Assembly (NCBI RefSeq): GCF_018320785.1
Contig: NC_054877.1
Location: 34,990,151 to 35,054,150, forward strand
Source: Cheilinus undulatus
Taxonomy: Eukaryota > Chordata > Actinopteri > Labriformes > Labridae
Direction: 5' to 3'
Length of the DNA stretch: 64,000 bases
Position numbers and translations under genes: made by a program. The notes beneath the pieces are model-generated. The model saw only the letters and a program-made list of their open reading frames with translations. It was not told where the DNA came from and made no database searches. Each line of letters begins with the position of its first letter. Position 1 is the first letter of the stretch. Positions 1-12,367 of the stretch are shown in pieces.

Positions 1-880
1 AAATTAATGAGAATAAAAATATTATAGTAAAAATATATGTAATAGTTTGTCAGAGCACAGTCATTATAGACAGGGAGACCCTCATGGGTGTAGAAACTTG
101 AGATGATTTCTTTGCAGAACTCAATTGAGAAAAATGTAATCTTTAACTTAGAATGCAGCTTTCGTTCTTCTATAAGCTATTCTTATTTTATGCATTTCTC
201 AGTTCTTTCTTCAAGTCTGGAGTTACACCGCAGTGGGTAAAAACATGCTCAAAGTCACAGAAGTCATCAGTTGTGTTAAATTTGCATGTAATAAAATAAG
301 CACTTTCAAACGATCACAGAACAAAGTTTAAGATTCTATTAGTGTTTCACGATAACTAATAAAATTACTGCATTCACTGCAAAATTTCTTTATATCTGTA
401 TTAATATTTGGATATTATAGAGCTTAGTTTAGGCAGCAGTAGCTCAGTTTTTAGTCTTGGTTAAGGAACTGAAGGGTTGCCAGGTCATGTCCTGCACTGA
501 ACCAGGTCTGGAATATGGTTTGGTTGCTTGAGAGGTGTCAATTCACTTCCTGAGCACTGCTGAGCATGGAATTGAACCCCCAGTTGCATTGGTGCTCTTT
601 CATATTCAGCTAGATAACTCTGAAATTTCTCCATCAATGCATGTCAATGGGTGCAAAAATTTGTTTTTTGGTCAATGTGCGTTTAACATGTCTGAAAACG
701 TGTGATCAATTGAGTTTTCTCTTCGTAAGCTACTTTTATCTCAGAAAACACTAAATGTATGCATAAGACAGTCATCCAAAAACATATTAAAGCTATTATA
801 ACAGTAATAAAATACTGCTGTGAGTTTGAGTGTGGCATGAATAAACCAGACTGTCTGCAGATCAGTACTAAATTCAAAAC
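1..880. other. Gene-free flank downstream of TMEM69
   Basis: AT-rich sequence with no open frame that looks coding. The only recognisable item is the SINE at about 430-600. The 64-codon minus-strand frame at 683-877 has no family resemblance and overlaps the probable TMEM69 3' end. Confidence 0.6.
430..600 (+). repeat. tRNA-derived SINE
   Basis: The stretch begins with a tRNA-like A box (TAGCTCAGTTTTTAG) and has a decayed B box about 45 bases later (CAGGTCATGTCC). The body then reads like the common teleost tRNA SINE: 'gagaggtgtcaattcact', then 'cctgagcactgctgagc' and 'gaacccccagttgc'. Family membership is from memory of this repeat, not from a search. The element is old and the ends are fuzzy. 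It lies downstream of TMEM69. Confidence 0.72.
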
Positions 881-886
881 TTTATT
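881..886 (-). promoter_or_regulatory. TMEM69 polyadenylation signal
   Basis: TTTATT on the plus strand reads AATAAA on the minus strand, about 40 bases after the TMEM69 stop codon. A cleavage site just to the left would give a very short 3' UTR. Confidence 0.6.
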
Positions 887-924
887 AAGTCCATGTGGCT
901 TAAAGTATAAACTGTCCTTTTGAA

Positions 925-3894
925 TCAGTTCTGAATTTCTTTTATCTTCTTTTCTGGGAAGAATTTTTTAATTGTCAAAGTAGCCACCAGTGAGAAAGTG
1001 GCCACCAGAGTGAGGACAGTTCGCATAGCTTTAAACCAGGAGGGGTAGCCCGGCAGCAGGGTGAGGTCGTAGTGGAGAGAGAGGCCCAGTCCCATAATAA
1101 CTACCAGAGCTCCCTCTGTAATGTTGTCCCTGCAGAGCAAAGCCAGCCAGGCCAGCAGTGAAGGCACCACACTGTTCCCCAAGTTCATCCAGTCTGGCTG
1201 AGCAGGACTACCAGCAGGGAGGGCGAAACCCCAGCGTGCACCGCCGAGAAAGGAGACTATGGAGGCACCGTAGACCACTTGAGCAAAGGCAATTTCAGGG
1301 AAGAAGGACTGAGTGGCTGCCATCAGGAGAGGGGCAGACAGGAACGGGATGAGACCAGAGAAACCAAGATACAGAGCTGGTTTGGGGGCCTGAGTGAGGG
1401 CCTTCAAACTAAACCCTTCTTTGCTTTGACCTCTCTCTGTAGCCTCTTTTGAGTCACTGTGACAGAGACGTAAGGCATGCCAGCTCACGGGGCTGATGTT
1501 CAGCAACCTGTTTGAAGAATTTACTCTGGAGGGAAGCAGCACTGAGGAGGCTTGAGACTGAAACTGCAGCTGAACTCTTGTTGTGTAGTTTGCTGCTCTG
1601 ATTATCAGCGGACGACATCTCCACACAGGAACCTAAACACATATTAAATAAAAATAAACGTCAGTAACAATTGTTATATAGTATCATTGCAGTTTAGGGT
1701 TGTAATGATACCTCACAATTAGGGATGAGATATCTCAATATTTCTAAATTTCTTTACACTGATACCAATATCAAAGCTGATTAATAAACACAGTTCAGAC
1801 CAAAAACTTCAGTCCTTAAAAGCCCAATTTAAAGTGGAGATGCACAGCCACAGATGCACCGGTTTAACATCAGTGGTGGCTGATATCAGCCCTTTTGGTT
1901 TGGATATCAGATTCAGGTGTTTATCTGTTGTGTCCTAACAATTTACAGTCAGAATTAAGCACATCTTGTAGCTTAGGTTATAAATATTGGCAGTATTTTT
2001 CATATCTGCTGATACTGATATCATGCCAGTATTATTGTGCATCCCTGTTCACACTACAATCAAAAACTGAAAAATAAATAAATAAATAAACAATAATAAT
2101 AATAATAATACAGACAGATTAAGTCAATTTTACATAAATATTTATTAACAAGCAGAAGGTGCTACATGCATTCATTTTATTAAGGATGTATAAAATATTT
2201 GGCTGCCTGACCATTACAGCATCAAGGTATGTAATGACAGGTACATGTACTTTAACTCCTTAAAGCCTGTTGTATCATATTTGATACATACTTTTATGAT
2301 ACCTCTATCTAATCAATATAATCATAAATTGCTAAAACAAAAAAAAAAAAAAAAACCCTTCTGAATACAATCTGATAAATGATAAAAATGCCCCCAAGTG
2401 GATTATGAGTTAAGAAAAAAAACACCTAATGTATCAAATAAGATACAAAAAATAAATATGTTAAATTTTATGGAAACTTTGTTTTTTTTTTGGCTTTCAG
2501 TAGAAAGTGAAATAAACATTTCAGTTCCAAAACTTTGAATTTTCTGGCTGTAATTTGTGTTTTCAGGCTTTAATGGGTTCATATGGACTTGCGCTCTCTT
2601 TTGCAGCTAGAACAGCTTCCACTCTTCTTGGAAGGCTTTCTACAGGAATTTGTTCCCATTCATTCTGTTGAGCATTTATGAAGTCAGGCACCAATGCTGG
2701 ACGAGAAGGCCCCACTGCTATTCTCTGTTCCACTTTGTCCCAAAGGTGCTCAATGAGCTCTGTATGGGCAAGTCTTCCACAACCAACTCATCAGACCATG
2801 TCTATATAGTCCTTGCTTTATTCACTGTGACACAGTCATGTCGAAATAGAAAAGGGCCTTTCCCAAATTGTTGCCACAAAGTTGGAAGCATAGAATTGTC
2901 CAAAATGTCTTGGTATGCTGAAGTGTTAAGACTGCCCAGGGCTTGGGCCCTTCTCTGAAGAGAAGGGTCCAAGCCCTGAAAAACAATCACTAAGAAATGT
3001 GATTCGTCACTCTATAGAGCCCCATTCCACTGCTCAAAACCACTCCATCCAACAAGTGGCATAGGACTTGGTAATAGTTTGCATGCAGCTGCTCAGCCAT
3101 GGAAACCCATTCCATGAAGCTCTCGCCTAACAGTTCTGTGCTTACATTAATATTAGTGGAAGTTTGGAACTTGTGAGCTATGGAATCAGCAGAGTCTTGG
3201 TGACTATTATGCACCACACACCTTAGCAGTCATTGACCCCGCTCTGTGTTTTACGGGGTCTTCAGCTTTGTGCAGGAGTTCCTGTTGTTCCTAAATGCTT
3301 CCTCTTTCTAATCATATCACTTACAGTAGACTGTGGAATATCCAGCATGGATAAAATTTCATGAACTGTCTTATTTCAAAAGTGGCATCAATCACAACAC
3401 CACACTTGGAGCTGCTGAGCTCTTCAGAAGGATCAATTTTGTATTACACAAGTTTTAAATGGAAACTGCATGACTAAGTGCTTGATTTTATACACCTGTG
3501 ACAATGGGTCTGATTGAAACACCTGAATTCAATAATTAACAGGTGTGGCCAAATACTTTTGTCCATATAGTGTATCTTGTATTATAATAGACTACACAAC
3601 TTCACAAATAAGATATTCATTTATAGTTTAACAAAAAAAGGACAATTTTTTTGTCAAAAATTTAACATAGGACAATCATAGCTATTGATTACTGACTTCA
3701 GTGTCCTTGCCCATCATAAAAAATAGATAAAATCGCAGTATTGTAATACATATCGTTAAGTGAGTTTAGTATCGTCTATCATCACATCACCGCAGTTCTT
3801 TCCAAACAAGCTTTAATGAGAAGCACTCAATATTTCTCTTAAACTTACCCCTGATATTATGTGTCTCCCTGGAGCAAGAACAGTCATCTTCAGT
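925..3894 (-). CDS. tmem69: Transmembrane protein 69 (DUF3429 family)
   Basis: Two coding exons on the minus strand, 3894-3849 (ATG at 3887) and 1632-925, give 248 aa, close to the length I recall for human TMEM69. The first exon has a CAG acceptor, a good -3 A before the ATG and a GG|GTAAGT donor. The second starts after TTTAG, in frame with no phase shift. The first 95 residues are rich in Arg, Ser and Leu with few acids, suggesting a mitochondrial presequence (inference). About five hydrophobic segments follow, near residues 99-120, 127-145, 167-180, 187-201 and 215-234, and the protein ends with a lysine-rich tail. The motif 'GASIVSFLGGARWGFAL' is the DUF3429 core. Molecular function is not known. 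The 2.2-kb intron holds a hAT MITE and a Tc1 relic. At least one noncoding exon should lie upstream near 4.2 kb. Confidence 0.9.
1725..2048. mobile_element. hAT-type MITE, 'tagggatgc' family
   Basis: The left end reads TAGGGATGAGATATC and the right end TTGTGCATCCCT, which are imperfect inverted repeats. The inside has the GATATC-rich subterminal pattern and the phrase 'aacttcagtccttaaaa', also found in the better-kept copy at 39406-39747. It is non-autonomous, with no coding frame. It sits in the TMEM69 intron. Confidence 0.6.
2074..2111. repeat. Simple repeats (AAAT)n and (AAT)n
   Basis: An AAAT tract (about five units) is followed directly by an AAT tract (about six units), right after the hAT MITE. 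Ordinary microsatellite sequence. Confidence 0.85.
2580..3574 (-). mobile_element. Degenerate Tc1-like transposon
   Basis: The minus strand resembles a Tc1-type transposase gene: several short frames in different phases recall the family, for example the phrase encoded by 'ccatggaaacccattcc' and the 'gaccccgctctgt' stretch near the DNA-binding half. It is broken by many stops and shifts, and part of the catalytic centre appears deleted near 2960-2990. The right end keeps a typical terminal sequence, 'acttttgtccatatagtgta'. The left end is eroded, with only 'catatggac' recognisable. The family is recognised from memory of fish Tc1 consensus sequences. The element is inactive and lies in the TMEM69 intron. 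Confidence 0.75.
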
Positions 3895-4900
3895 CTGAAA
3901 CAGACACGTCATTTAGTATTAACACATTAGTATTAACATATCTTTCATGGCACAGGCACTGCTGAGTTTTTACGAATAATCATTAACAAAACACCACAGG
4001 CTAACATTGCTGCTACTACTGCTAGCAAACAGACACCCATATCACTCTGACGCAACATAGGGCTTTTCCACTGTAACAACATATTTAACTACATTCCTCA
4101 GTTACCTTAAAGTTGCCATTCAGGTGCTTGTTAATTAAATGGTTGCAATGACCATTACAGATACAGATACAACGACTTAACGGTTGTAGGTTTAAAATTA
4201 ACCAGCTAAACTAAAGGTCGTTTGCTGCCAGCCTTACATCGGCGTTCGATTAAACGCCTGCCTTCTTATCTTCCTAAGCTGAACGAGACATGTTCTGATA
4301 TCGATTGGTCTGGCTGTCTGTGGCGGGGGAGGTATCAAGTTATATTCAACTAGCAAAAGGCACGATAACTATTAAAACTGCCACTGTTTTCTCATTAATA
4401 TATCCTGATATATATTTTTTCTATGTGTTTATATGTAGAATTCACATGGTTTTTATTCTAAAGTCGCCCCCCCCCCTCAAAAAAGCTAAACCCTGAAGTC
4501 GGTGTTGTGTTTAAGAAACACTATGGAACCCCGTTTAGTTGCATAATCATTGCTGCTCTTGAACGGAGCATCATTGAGGCTGTTCGAATCCCTCAGTGCC
4601 AGCGCCAGTGGTAAGCGCTACGACAACCCAAACAAACATTCACAGCCGTATTTTTGACGAAGTTTATATCTGCGAAAAGTTTTACTTCGTTCAAGATTGA
4701 AGGTTAAACGTAGAGTTGAACGAGTCTATATCGGAGTCTAGCTTGCTCTGGAGAAGGTAAAACCAACACTATCGTCATGAAACACTGCAAGTTAGCTCGC
4801 TAGCACTTAGCAAGCTGATGAATGTGTGCTGCCGCTGCTAAGGTAGCCATTTTGAAACTGTGTTGTTCCAACGAAGCCAGGTCTGTTTACCTCTATTGTA
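3895..4900. promoter_or_regulatory. Divergent TMEM69 / GPBP1L1 upstream region
   Basis: The zone lies between the first coding exon of TMEM69 (minus) and the start of the long GPBP1L1 5' intron (plus). It is less AT-rich than its surroundings, with CpGs clustered at about 4220-4280 and 4560-4760, and has no TATA box that I can place. A possible noncoding GPBP1L1 first exon ends near 4757, where 'ctctggagaag' is followed by GTAAAA. The start sites are inferred from gene orientation only. Confidence 0.4.
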
Positions 4901-6069
4901 TGTTCACGACAGTTGCTTAAATAGGCAGAATTGCCCACCATGTTCATATTAACTACGTTACTACTCTGCTAAGCCTCTTAACTGTACTACTCCATATAAA
5001 CTACTCACCAGTTTTCGTTGGCTAGATAAGAGGCTGGGTAACGGTAGCTAGCAGCTAACGAAGCTACGCCAACGTTAACCTTAGTAAACTAAGCAGAGTT
5101 AAGTAGCTGTAGAGTTAGGATGTATCTGATAACATTAGCAGTCATTGATTAACGCTGACTTGTTAGTTAACAGCACAACCACTTTGTATATTAATTTATT
5201 TCTATACACGTAAAGTTAATCCATAACATCTTCTGGCTAGGTAGCATGTGGAAACGTGCATGTACGTAACTGTGATATTTGTATGCTGTTATATTGTTTG
5301 ATTTAACCTCATTTTATAATTATTTCAAATGAGTAATTGGATTATGAAGATATATTACTATTGCTGTTACTGCTGTATTGTTTCACAGTGAAGTGCATGC
5401 TAGTGCTGCAGTTTATGTCCTGTGTCCGTGGTAAACTCATTGATGTTGATGTGTTACGTAATAGTTCAGTGGGAATACGTTAACAAGACCATGGCAGCTC
5501 CAAGTTTGTGCATACTGGGTTTATTTTAGTTCGAGTTGTAAGGCTTTATTACATTGAATTTATAGATTCAAAAATTGTCTGTGGGAGTTATTTCCCCACA
5601 TTATTATACACTTGACAGGCCTGTTTGGATGCAAGGCAGTCTGGAGAGAAGTTCTGCGGAAGAAAGTGTCCAGGTTATTTTTGCACTGTTATAAATATTT
5701 CATTTATAAAAGCCGACACATTTGTTTTATCAAAGAGTCAGCTCTCTGCATGGAAAGGCTCCTAGATGACTGAGTCATGATTTTTCTGTCATCCCTCTCA
5801 AAGTATATTTGAAGTGTCAAACACAGACTTTTTAAGCATTGCTTGCTTCTTTCATTCGATGCTATTTTTGGCTGCAAGAAAAGTATTGAGTGCAAGGGGG
5901 AGCCTTCAGTAATATTCGACATATCTTTTAGATACCTGCAGTAACACAGGTATACTATAAATGGAAGATTTCTGATGGTTATATTCTCTGTCTAGCAAAC
6001 AGAACAGTCACAACTGTCCTGCAGTTAAGCTATTAGACCTTCACACTTCAATACCTTACTGGTAAAAAT
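4900..6069. other. GPBP1L1 5' intron, unique-looking AT-rich sequence
   Basis: No coding frame, RNA gene or bounded repeat was recognised. Short open frames on both strands have no resemblance to any family I know. Confidence 0.5.
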
Positions 6070-6811
6070 TAGAAATGCACAACATTGGATTTTTGTCAGT
6101 GTCTGATATGCCAACATTTCTAAACACATTGTAGCCAATGGCATTTTATTCACACCTTTTTTACTGTTAAAAAAAGTCCCCTGTGCAAAGAGACGCTGAG
6201 TCAAGCAAAGCTGAGCAAGGAGTGGGCAATTAGACTGCCTGGTAGTGTTGTACATTTTAAGTTTTAGGCTCCACTAAAAACGTTCAAGGCTCTCAGAGGG
6301 CCCTCTTGAGTGTGTGGCACTCTAGGTCAGGGGTTCCCAAACTTTTCAGCCCACGACCCCCACAATAAAAGTGCCAGAGACCAGCGATCCCCACAGCCCC
6401 CAGATGATAGTTAAAGCATATGACGTTGCACAAAGCTTCATGTACAACTTCTTGCATTTTGAAGAGTTTTTTTTTTACATATTGCTTAAGTTTAAGCACA
6501 AATTTCACTAATAATTGATCAATTATATGACATTAAATCATTATAGATTTCTCTTTGTTTTTTGGGGGAAAAATCTCTCTTCGTTTTTTGGGAAGCATCC
6601 TTTAGTGTCTTGCGGCCTCCCCGTGGGGTCCTGGCCTCCACTTTTGGAACCACTGTTCTTGGTAACCCACTATACCTGATGGTGCATTTGTATATTTTGC
6701 TGATATTTAAGGCTGATATGTATGATTCACACTGCAGATGTGTACAGCCAGTATATTGGCAGAAATGTTTATCTGAAGATACCAATATGCTGATAATACT
6801 GTGCATTCCTA
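6070..6811. mobile_element. hAT-type MITE split by a second MITE
   Basis: The left end TAGAAATGCACAACATTGG pairs with the right end 'gtgcattccta' (reverse complement TAGGAATGCAC). The internal GATAT- and 'ttggcagaaat'-like sequence matches the family seen at 39406-39747. Without the insert at 6328-6655 the element is about 410 bases. The 8-bp flanks match poorly, so the insertion is old. Confidence 0.6.
6328..6655. mobile_element. Nested hAT-type MITE, 'caggggttcccaaac' family
   Basis: The ends CAGGGGTTCCCAAAC and 'cttttggaaccactg' (reverse complement CAGTGGTTCCAAAAG) are imperfect inverted repeats. The flanking octamers ctctaggt (6320-6327) and ttcttggt (6656-6663) agree at 6 of 8 positions, as expected for an aged hAT target duplication. 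Both ends carry the CCCC/GGGG subterminal sequence typical of this MITE type. It has no coding capacity. Confidence 0.7.
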
Positions 6812-7022
6812 GTGGGAAAAAAATCAGTGCAGGTCTCAATACCATCAAAACTAACTTGAATTCCTAGGCTGCCAATATTTTATACATTCTTGTTTTAATG
6901 AAAAGAATATTGCACACAAGCTTTAGCACACTGTCTGATTTGCGTGAAAATTTTTACAATTTTGGTTAAAAATCTGACTGGAACTCTTTAGGTGCCTCAG
7001 AGTTTCATTTCGTTCAGTCATG

Positions 7023-7788
7023 AAGGCAATGTTCACACTGCAGTTAAAAGTGACCTAAATCGGACCTTTTGCTCATATATGTGACTCATATCAGATTTTT
7101 CTCTGACAGTGTAAGTAGCACAAGTCCCCTTGATTCTGATCTTTTCATATCAGATTCAGACCACTTTCATTTTGGTTCTAAATCAGATACATATTTGGCT
7201 GACCGCAGTCTGAACATCCAAGTTGCATTGAATGCAACTTTGATGTCATACTAGGGCGACACTCATTACAGTTCTGCACCAGTAAGCAACAGTGTCAGGA
7301 CCTGGAGTCAGTTGCATTCAATGAAAACAAATATGGAAACTAGGTACTTAGTGGAGGGACAGTGAGATATTAGACATCATACTTATCTGTGGTGACTCTT
7401 CTGTACAAGCAAAGCTTTAGGGGTCATATCGTAACCAACCTGTTTTTGAAATAATTTCAAAAGAAATGACCAACATGGCCACAGAGTAACGGGGCTGCAG
7501 TGCCAGAGAAAAGTGAAAAACCTTAAAGCTAGGTTGAAAGAGACTACAGACCCCAGTAATCTTAGCAGTCGTGGTCTGCTTACATGTCCGTTTCACAACA
7601 AGCTGGACTGTTATAGCTGTCAGTTTTAAGAGCTGCTGGGTAGCTCTATGGTTGTATCCGAAGAGTAGCCTCGATCTCCGGCAGTTGCCATATTTACTTT
7701 TGGTAAACACTTTGTGGTGCACAACATCATTGTTATTGAGCCTCGAATCAGAATTGAGCATTAAGGCCTGCAGTGTGAACACAGCCTA
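7023..7788. mobile_element. hAT-type MITE, 'gttcacactgcag' family
   Basis: The left end holds 'atgttcacactgcag' and the right end 'ctgcagtgtgaacacagcct', a near-perfect inverted pair about 765 bases apart. The inside has repeated 'atcaga' and 'gattc' subterminal words, as in the teleost 'ttcacactgcag' hAT family. No clear 8-bp duplication remains. The open frames inside look accidental. Confidence 0.6.
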
Positions 7789-7879
7789 AAACAACCCCAG
7801 CTGCAGTACATTGATGTAATTTAAAAGCATTGAATGGACTTGTTGGTTGTTTCTGAAGCTGTAGTATTTGGCTTGTTCT

Positions 7880-8520
7880 CTTATAGTTTTTTTTTTTCAA
7901 TGAAGAGGTAATAAACTGTGCTATTGATATAATATCAATATCTGCAGATAATAGCGAAAAGGTGGAATATCTGTATCGGCAGATATAACAATTCAGGCAA
8001 ATCTTTACAGGCAATATGTCGGACTCAGCTGTACATGTACGCTGTATAAATCATGCCAACCTTAAATATCAACAAAATGTTCAAATGTACCATCAGATAT
8101 GTGGTATCCGAGGGCACTATACACCAAAGGAGGTCCATTGTGAGCCCTGAACATTTTAGATGAAACCACATACGTAAAGCAACTTCATGCACATCTAGTT
8201 GCCTGCTCCTCTCTCAGCTCTGCTTGAATCAGCCTGTCTTTGCACATGGGGCACTTAATATTCTTTACAATTAAAAAAAAAAGCTGCATAAATATCACAG
8301 TTACTTGTAAATTTCCTAATGTCAGGTACCTGCAAAAGGCCAATATTGGCATCCCTACTGCAGACCTTATATTGATAACGGTGGCTCAAAGTTAATATAA
8401 CTAAACTAGAACATTGAACATAACATATTTTACACAGTTGTACTGATATCTTTGAAACAGTCTCAACACAGTACCACAACTAGGGATGCACTGATGCAGT
8501 GGTTACTGATGTTGGCTTGT
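7880..8520. repeat. Fragments of the 'tagggatgc' hAT MITE family
   Basis: Pieces such as 'gccaatattggcatcccta' (about 8339-8357), 'ctagggatgcactgatgc' (about 8481-8498) and 'gtatcggcagatat' (about 7972-7985) match the termini and interior of the family at 39406. They do not assemble into one clean element, so these look like scrambled or partial copies. Confidence 0.45.
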
Positions 8521-11500
8521 TGACAGACATCAGGCGGTTAATGTACCATGCACTGATGCCAGTAGTTGATGTATGTCTGTGTGACATGTTCAAGCAGGCT
8601 AGTTGGTTCATCTAACTGTTGACTCACAGAGGATTTTTTTTTCCCATTACTTTTATCATTATTGTTATTTTAATTTTGGACAAGTCACATGTTGGAAAAG
8701 CCTGGGTTTGTTTACACAGACATAATAGAAGATGTTGGGAATGTGGAAGTCTTGTGTAGTCTCTGAGAAAAGTGAAGCAGTTCTTAAGACAATTTTTCAG
8801 TGGCATTTCAAGACAAGGAGCCAGAAATAAAGTTGCAAATAACCCAACGTATCAGAAATGTTTCTTTAAAAGTTTTTTTCAATGTTAGATTTATAGCAGG
8901 ACGCTGTAATGATGAATCTGTTATGGTTCAAAGAATACTGTTAATAATCCTGCCACAGTGTGGCATTATGTGTGCATTTTTGTATCTTATAAAAAAAGTT
9001 CATTCTGTTTATGTTTACTGCAGGTCCTGCCTGTTCCTGTGCGGATTCCAGTGAATGCTTAACGAAAGAGAACAGAAACAGAAATTCAAGAATTCAAGGA
9101 GGCATCCACTGGTGAAATTTCAAACGGCATTTTTTTCCTAAGGGCAAAATCTTTGTGACATCTTGAGGATTGCTTCTTGGACAAGTCTTTTCTTTTTTTT
9201 TTTTGGTTAAAGGCTTGTTGTGCTGACATGAAGACCTTCTGATGTGGGAGATTTTTGTTTAGTGTTTGAGCATACATATCTATGAAATCAGAGCTTGATA
9301 AAAGATCTGCCTCAATCCAACAACTGCAGATTAATAAATGGGCATCTTACAAATGTGATATTAAAACATATAGAGATAAAAGCGGCATTATAATGCATCA
9401 TCCAGCAGCATCCCTACATCACTAACGGTAACTGAAAATGACGGCAATGTAACATTGGGTTTAACCTCCTTCATTGTCATGTGACTTTGAACCTTTGAGC
9501 ATTATTTTCTTCAAACTTAGACAGTCTTCTTAATCAGTTTAATGAGGTGAGTGGTGGTTTCAGTGACCTCCACTTCCAATAAAAGACTGTCTCTGAACTC
9601 TTTTCTTTTCTGCATGCGTTTCAGTAGATCTTAAAATGATTCGGTAAAAGGTTGACGTTAAAACGTACTGGCACGCAGTGTGGCAGGCATCACCTGTGTC
9701 TCTCCCTTCCATCTGGTGTCAAAGTGGAACTGCTACACAAACTGCTGTCCAAATCCTAGGGCAGACAACTTCTAGTGACTGCTTTCTTACAGTAAATAAG
9801 ATCCAAACAATCACAAATCAATTAATTTGCCAATCAGTATCAGGTTCAATCAGATTTTGTGTCTTACTCCTGGCAAAAGAGCAAATGGTTCTGATGAACT
9901 TGTGAAGGATATAATCTACCCAAACTGGAAACTGTAGCACTCAGAATTCATCAGAGACGTGACTGGCACACAAGCTGCTTTGGAATCTGGTTCAAGGAGG
10001 AAGAATCGTCCCTTCATAGACCTACACACTTCTGCTTTAAAAAAATCTACTCCTCCTTGGTACAGTCGTTTTCTGGATCATCATTCCAGATCATTCCTGC
10101 GACCTTTTGACGCATCTTTAAGTGTTTCACCCTGGACGAAGGGATCTGCCTCTGTGGAAAAGGGCTGTGCTGTCCTGGCGGAGGTGGAGAGGGGGTTGTG
10201 GGTGTGCTGCTCCCAGTCTGTCAGTGTGCACGCTCTGTGATCAGTGCCAACGGGCCTGAGGAAGCGAGCCGAGCCGCACCAAGAGAGGAGGCAGAGGACT
10301 TCAGAGCCACAGACTCTGGGGTAATGATAAAGTTTTACATATTGCACATTACTGACTCAGTGACAAACATGAATGTATTTTCTTTACAGGTGGTTCATAT
10401 AGCATATTTTTGCTATGACGTTGTATTCATAAGTTGTTTCACGTGCACACCTGAATATTTCAGACAGCCTGGCTGTGAATTCTTCCTGGGCTTTTGACCC
10501 TAAAATAGTGACATTTTGCCAGATAGTCATGATGGTGGTGAGGTTTAAGGAAGCAAGACATGGCATAAATGCTGCAAAAATGAAAGATGAGGGCAAACTT
10601 TATGCTGACGGTTTATTGCCTTTATATCAATACTACTACTGAAAGACAGAGCGATAATGGAAGGATATTATGGTGAGATTTTTCTTTTAGCAATATATAG
10701 CATTTTTTTATTGGAAAGGAAACTATTCCAGATTAATGCAGTGTACTTTTATGTACATCATTTAATTTTTCCCCCATGTGAGTCTTTAAATTGTTTAAAA
10801 TCTAAACTATCTCCAACTTTCATCATACTAGTCCAGCCCTCTTGCAGCAGCTTGGACACACAAGGAGCAGAAAGAATAGGAACGGTTGAAAGAGAGAGGA
10901 GCTGGAGCAACCGTTTTCTTCATAAACTTAATAAATAAACTTGCAGGTTGTTTCTGTGCTACTCATACATCATCAGCCAATTTTAATGATGCTGAAAGTA
11001 ATGTTTAGGCTACATGAGCTGCTGTGACTCACACATTGCAGAACACACTTGAAGCTGTAATGTAAACAATCAGTGGTCTGTGCTGTTAAAGTACCGTAGG
11101 TTTGACCACAGCATAAATGAGCACTAAGAAGATAGGCTGCTGACAATGTGAAGACATTCATTTAAGATTTTCCTTACATTACTGAGCATTTGCTTCAAGC
11201 GTCATGCTGGTGTATCAGTGATGGTAGTTTGAACATACGTGTTTGGGACACTGACTCTGCTTGCATCGTGATCAGTTCTCTGACCATTGATGATGGCATC
11301 AGACAGACTTATACTGCAAATTAGTCATGAAAAGAACAAACTGGCCGTATTGGTTCACATCCAAAAACACAGAAGTGGTAGCATGAGGTGTGCAACCTGC
11401 AATGTTACTGTTGTTCATGCACACAGATTTACCTGAATATCTTCCGTCGGTCTGTACATCAGTTCACCTCAACTTCGCTCTTGAATTTTTGACAGGGAAG

Positions 11501-12367
11501 AGTCTAGGTAGAGTCGGGTTGTAAAATCATTCTTAGTTTTATGCTATATAGAGATTTAATATCAATTTTAATAATACTTTTTTTAAATATTGACATACAG
11601 GTTAAACTTTCAGCAGTTACAAAAATTAAAGCAGTTTCTTATTCAGAAACTTGATGATTCATGATCAGCAGAAGGTGTTAGTTTAACTTCAAAATGGCAG
11701 TATTTAGCTGGCAGTTATGATGATGCAGCAAACATTATGGGAGAAAGTTTCATCACATTTACAATACAGACACATGACATTAATATGTCATATCATTAAT
11801 GCACTATTCAACATTACGGCACTTTGAATAGTTTCTTGTCTTGTGTATCCACATTTCATTGTTCCAAATATCCATAGAGCAGTAGTTAGTTTAGGAGGTC
11901 ATTAATAGCTGTGAAATTGGTTGCAGTACTCTGGTCCATTGCAGCTCATTTGCACCAGAGTCGGTGTGCACCAAATGTTTGCGGTGAAATCATGTAAAAT
12001 CCTGCATGCTATATTAGCTAAATGATTAATTTCTAATGTTTTTGAAGTAATGTTTGTACTATGTGCACAAGGTGTTTTTCATCCAGGCTGTCATCCAGTT
12101 GTCAGCTTCTCAGGCACTGCTGCAGCAAATCACTTTGTTGTTTTCTGCTAAGAATAGGACCCTTTTGGATTGCCTTTAGGGAGACATTGACACAGGAAAT
12201 TTCAAAATGACTGATTACAGACAGAATTCTTTAAAGAGATTAGACGGAATCATACACATGTTGGGAACTGTGATTTGGTTCAGTGTCAAAGATCTATGCT
12301 GAGGTGTTTTAAGTTGCAGAATATGAGGGGAAAAACTATTTCATCACTCGTGTGCTTCTCTTGTTAG
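8520..12367. other. GPBP1L1 5' intron, mostly featureless
   Basis: No bounded transposon or conserved coding frame was seen. The stretch at about 9950-10330 is noticeably more GC- and CpG-rich than the rest and ends in a donor-like GGG|GTAATG; it is listed separately as a finding. The remainder is AT-rich intron. Confidence 0.5.

Noticed and set aside
10081-10347. 88-codon minus-strand frame in the GC-rich intronic patch
   Set aside because: No domain, no good start context, and overlapping frames on the other strand are open as well; this reflects base composition.
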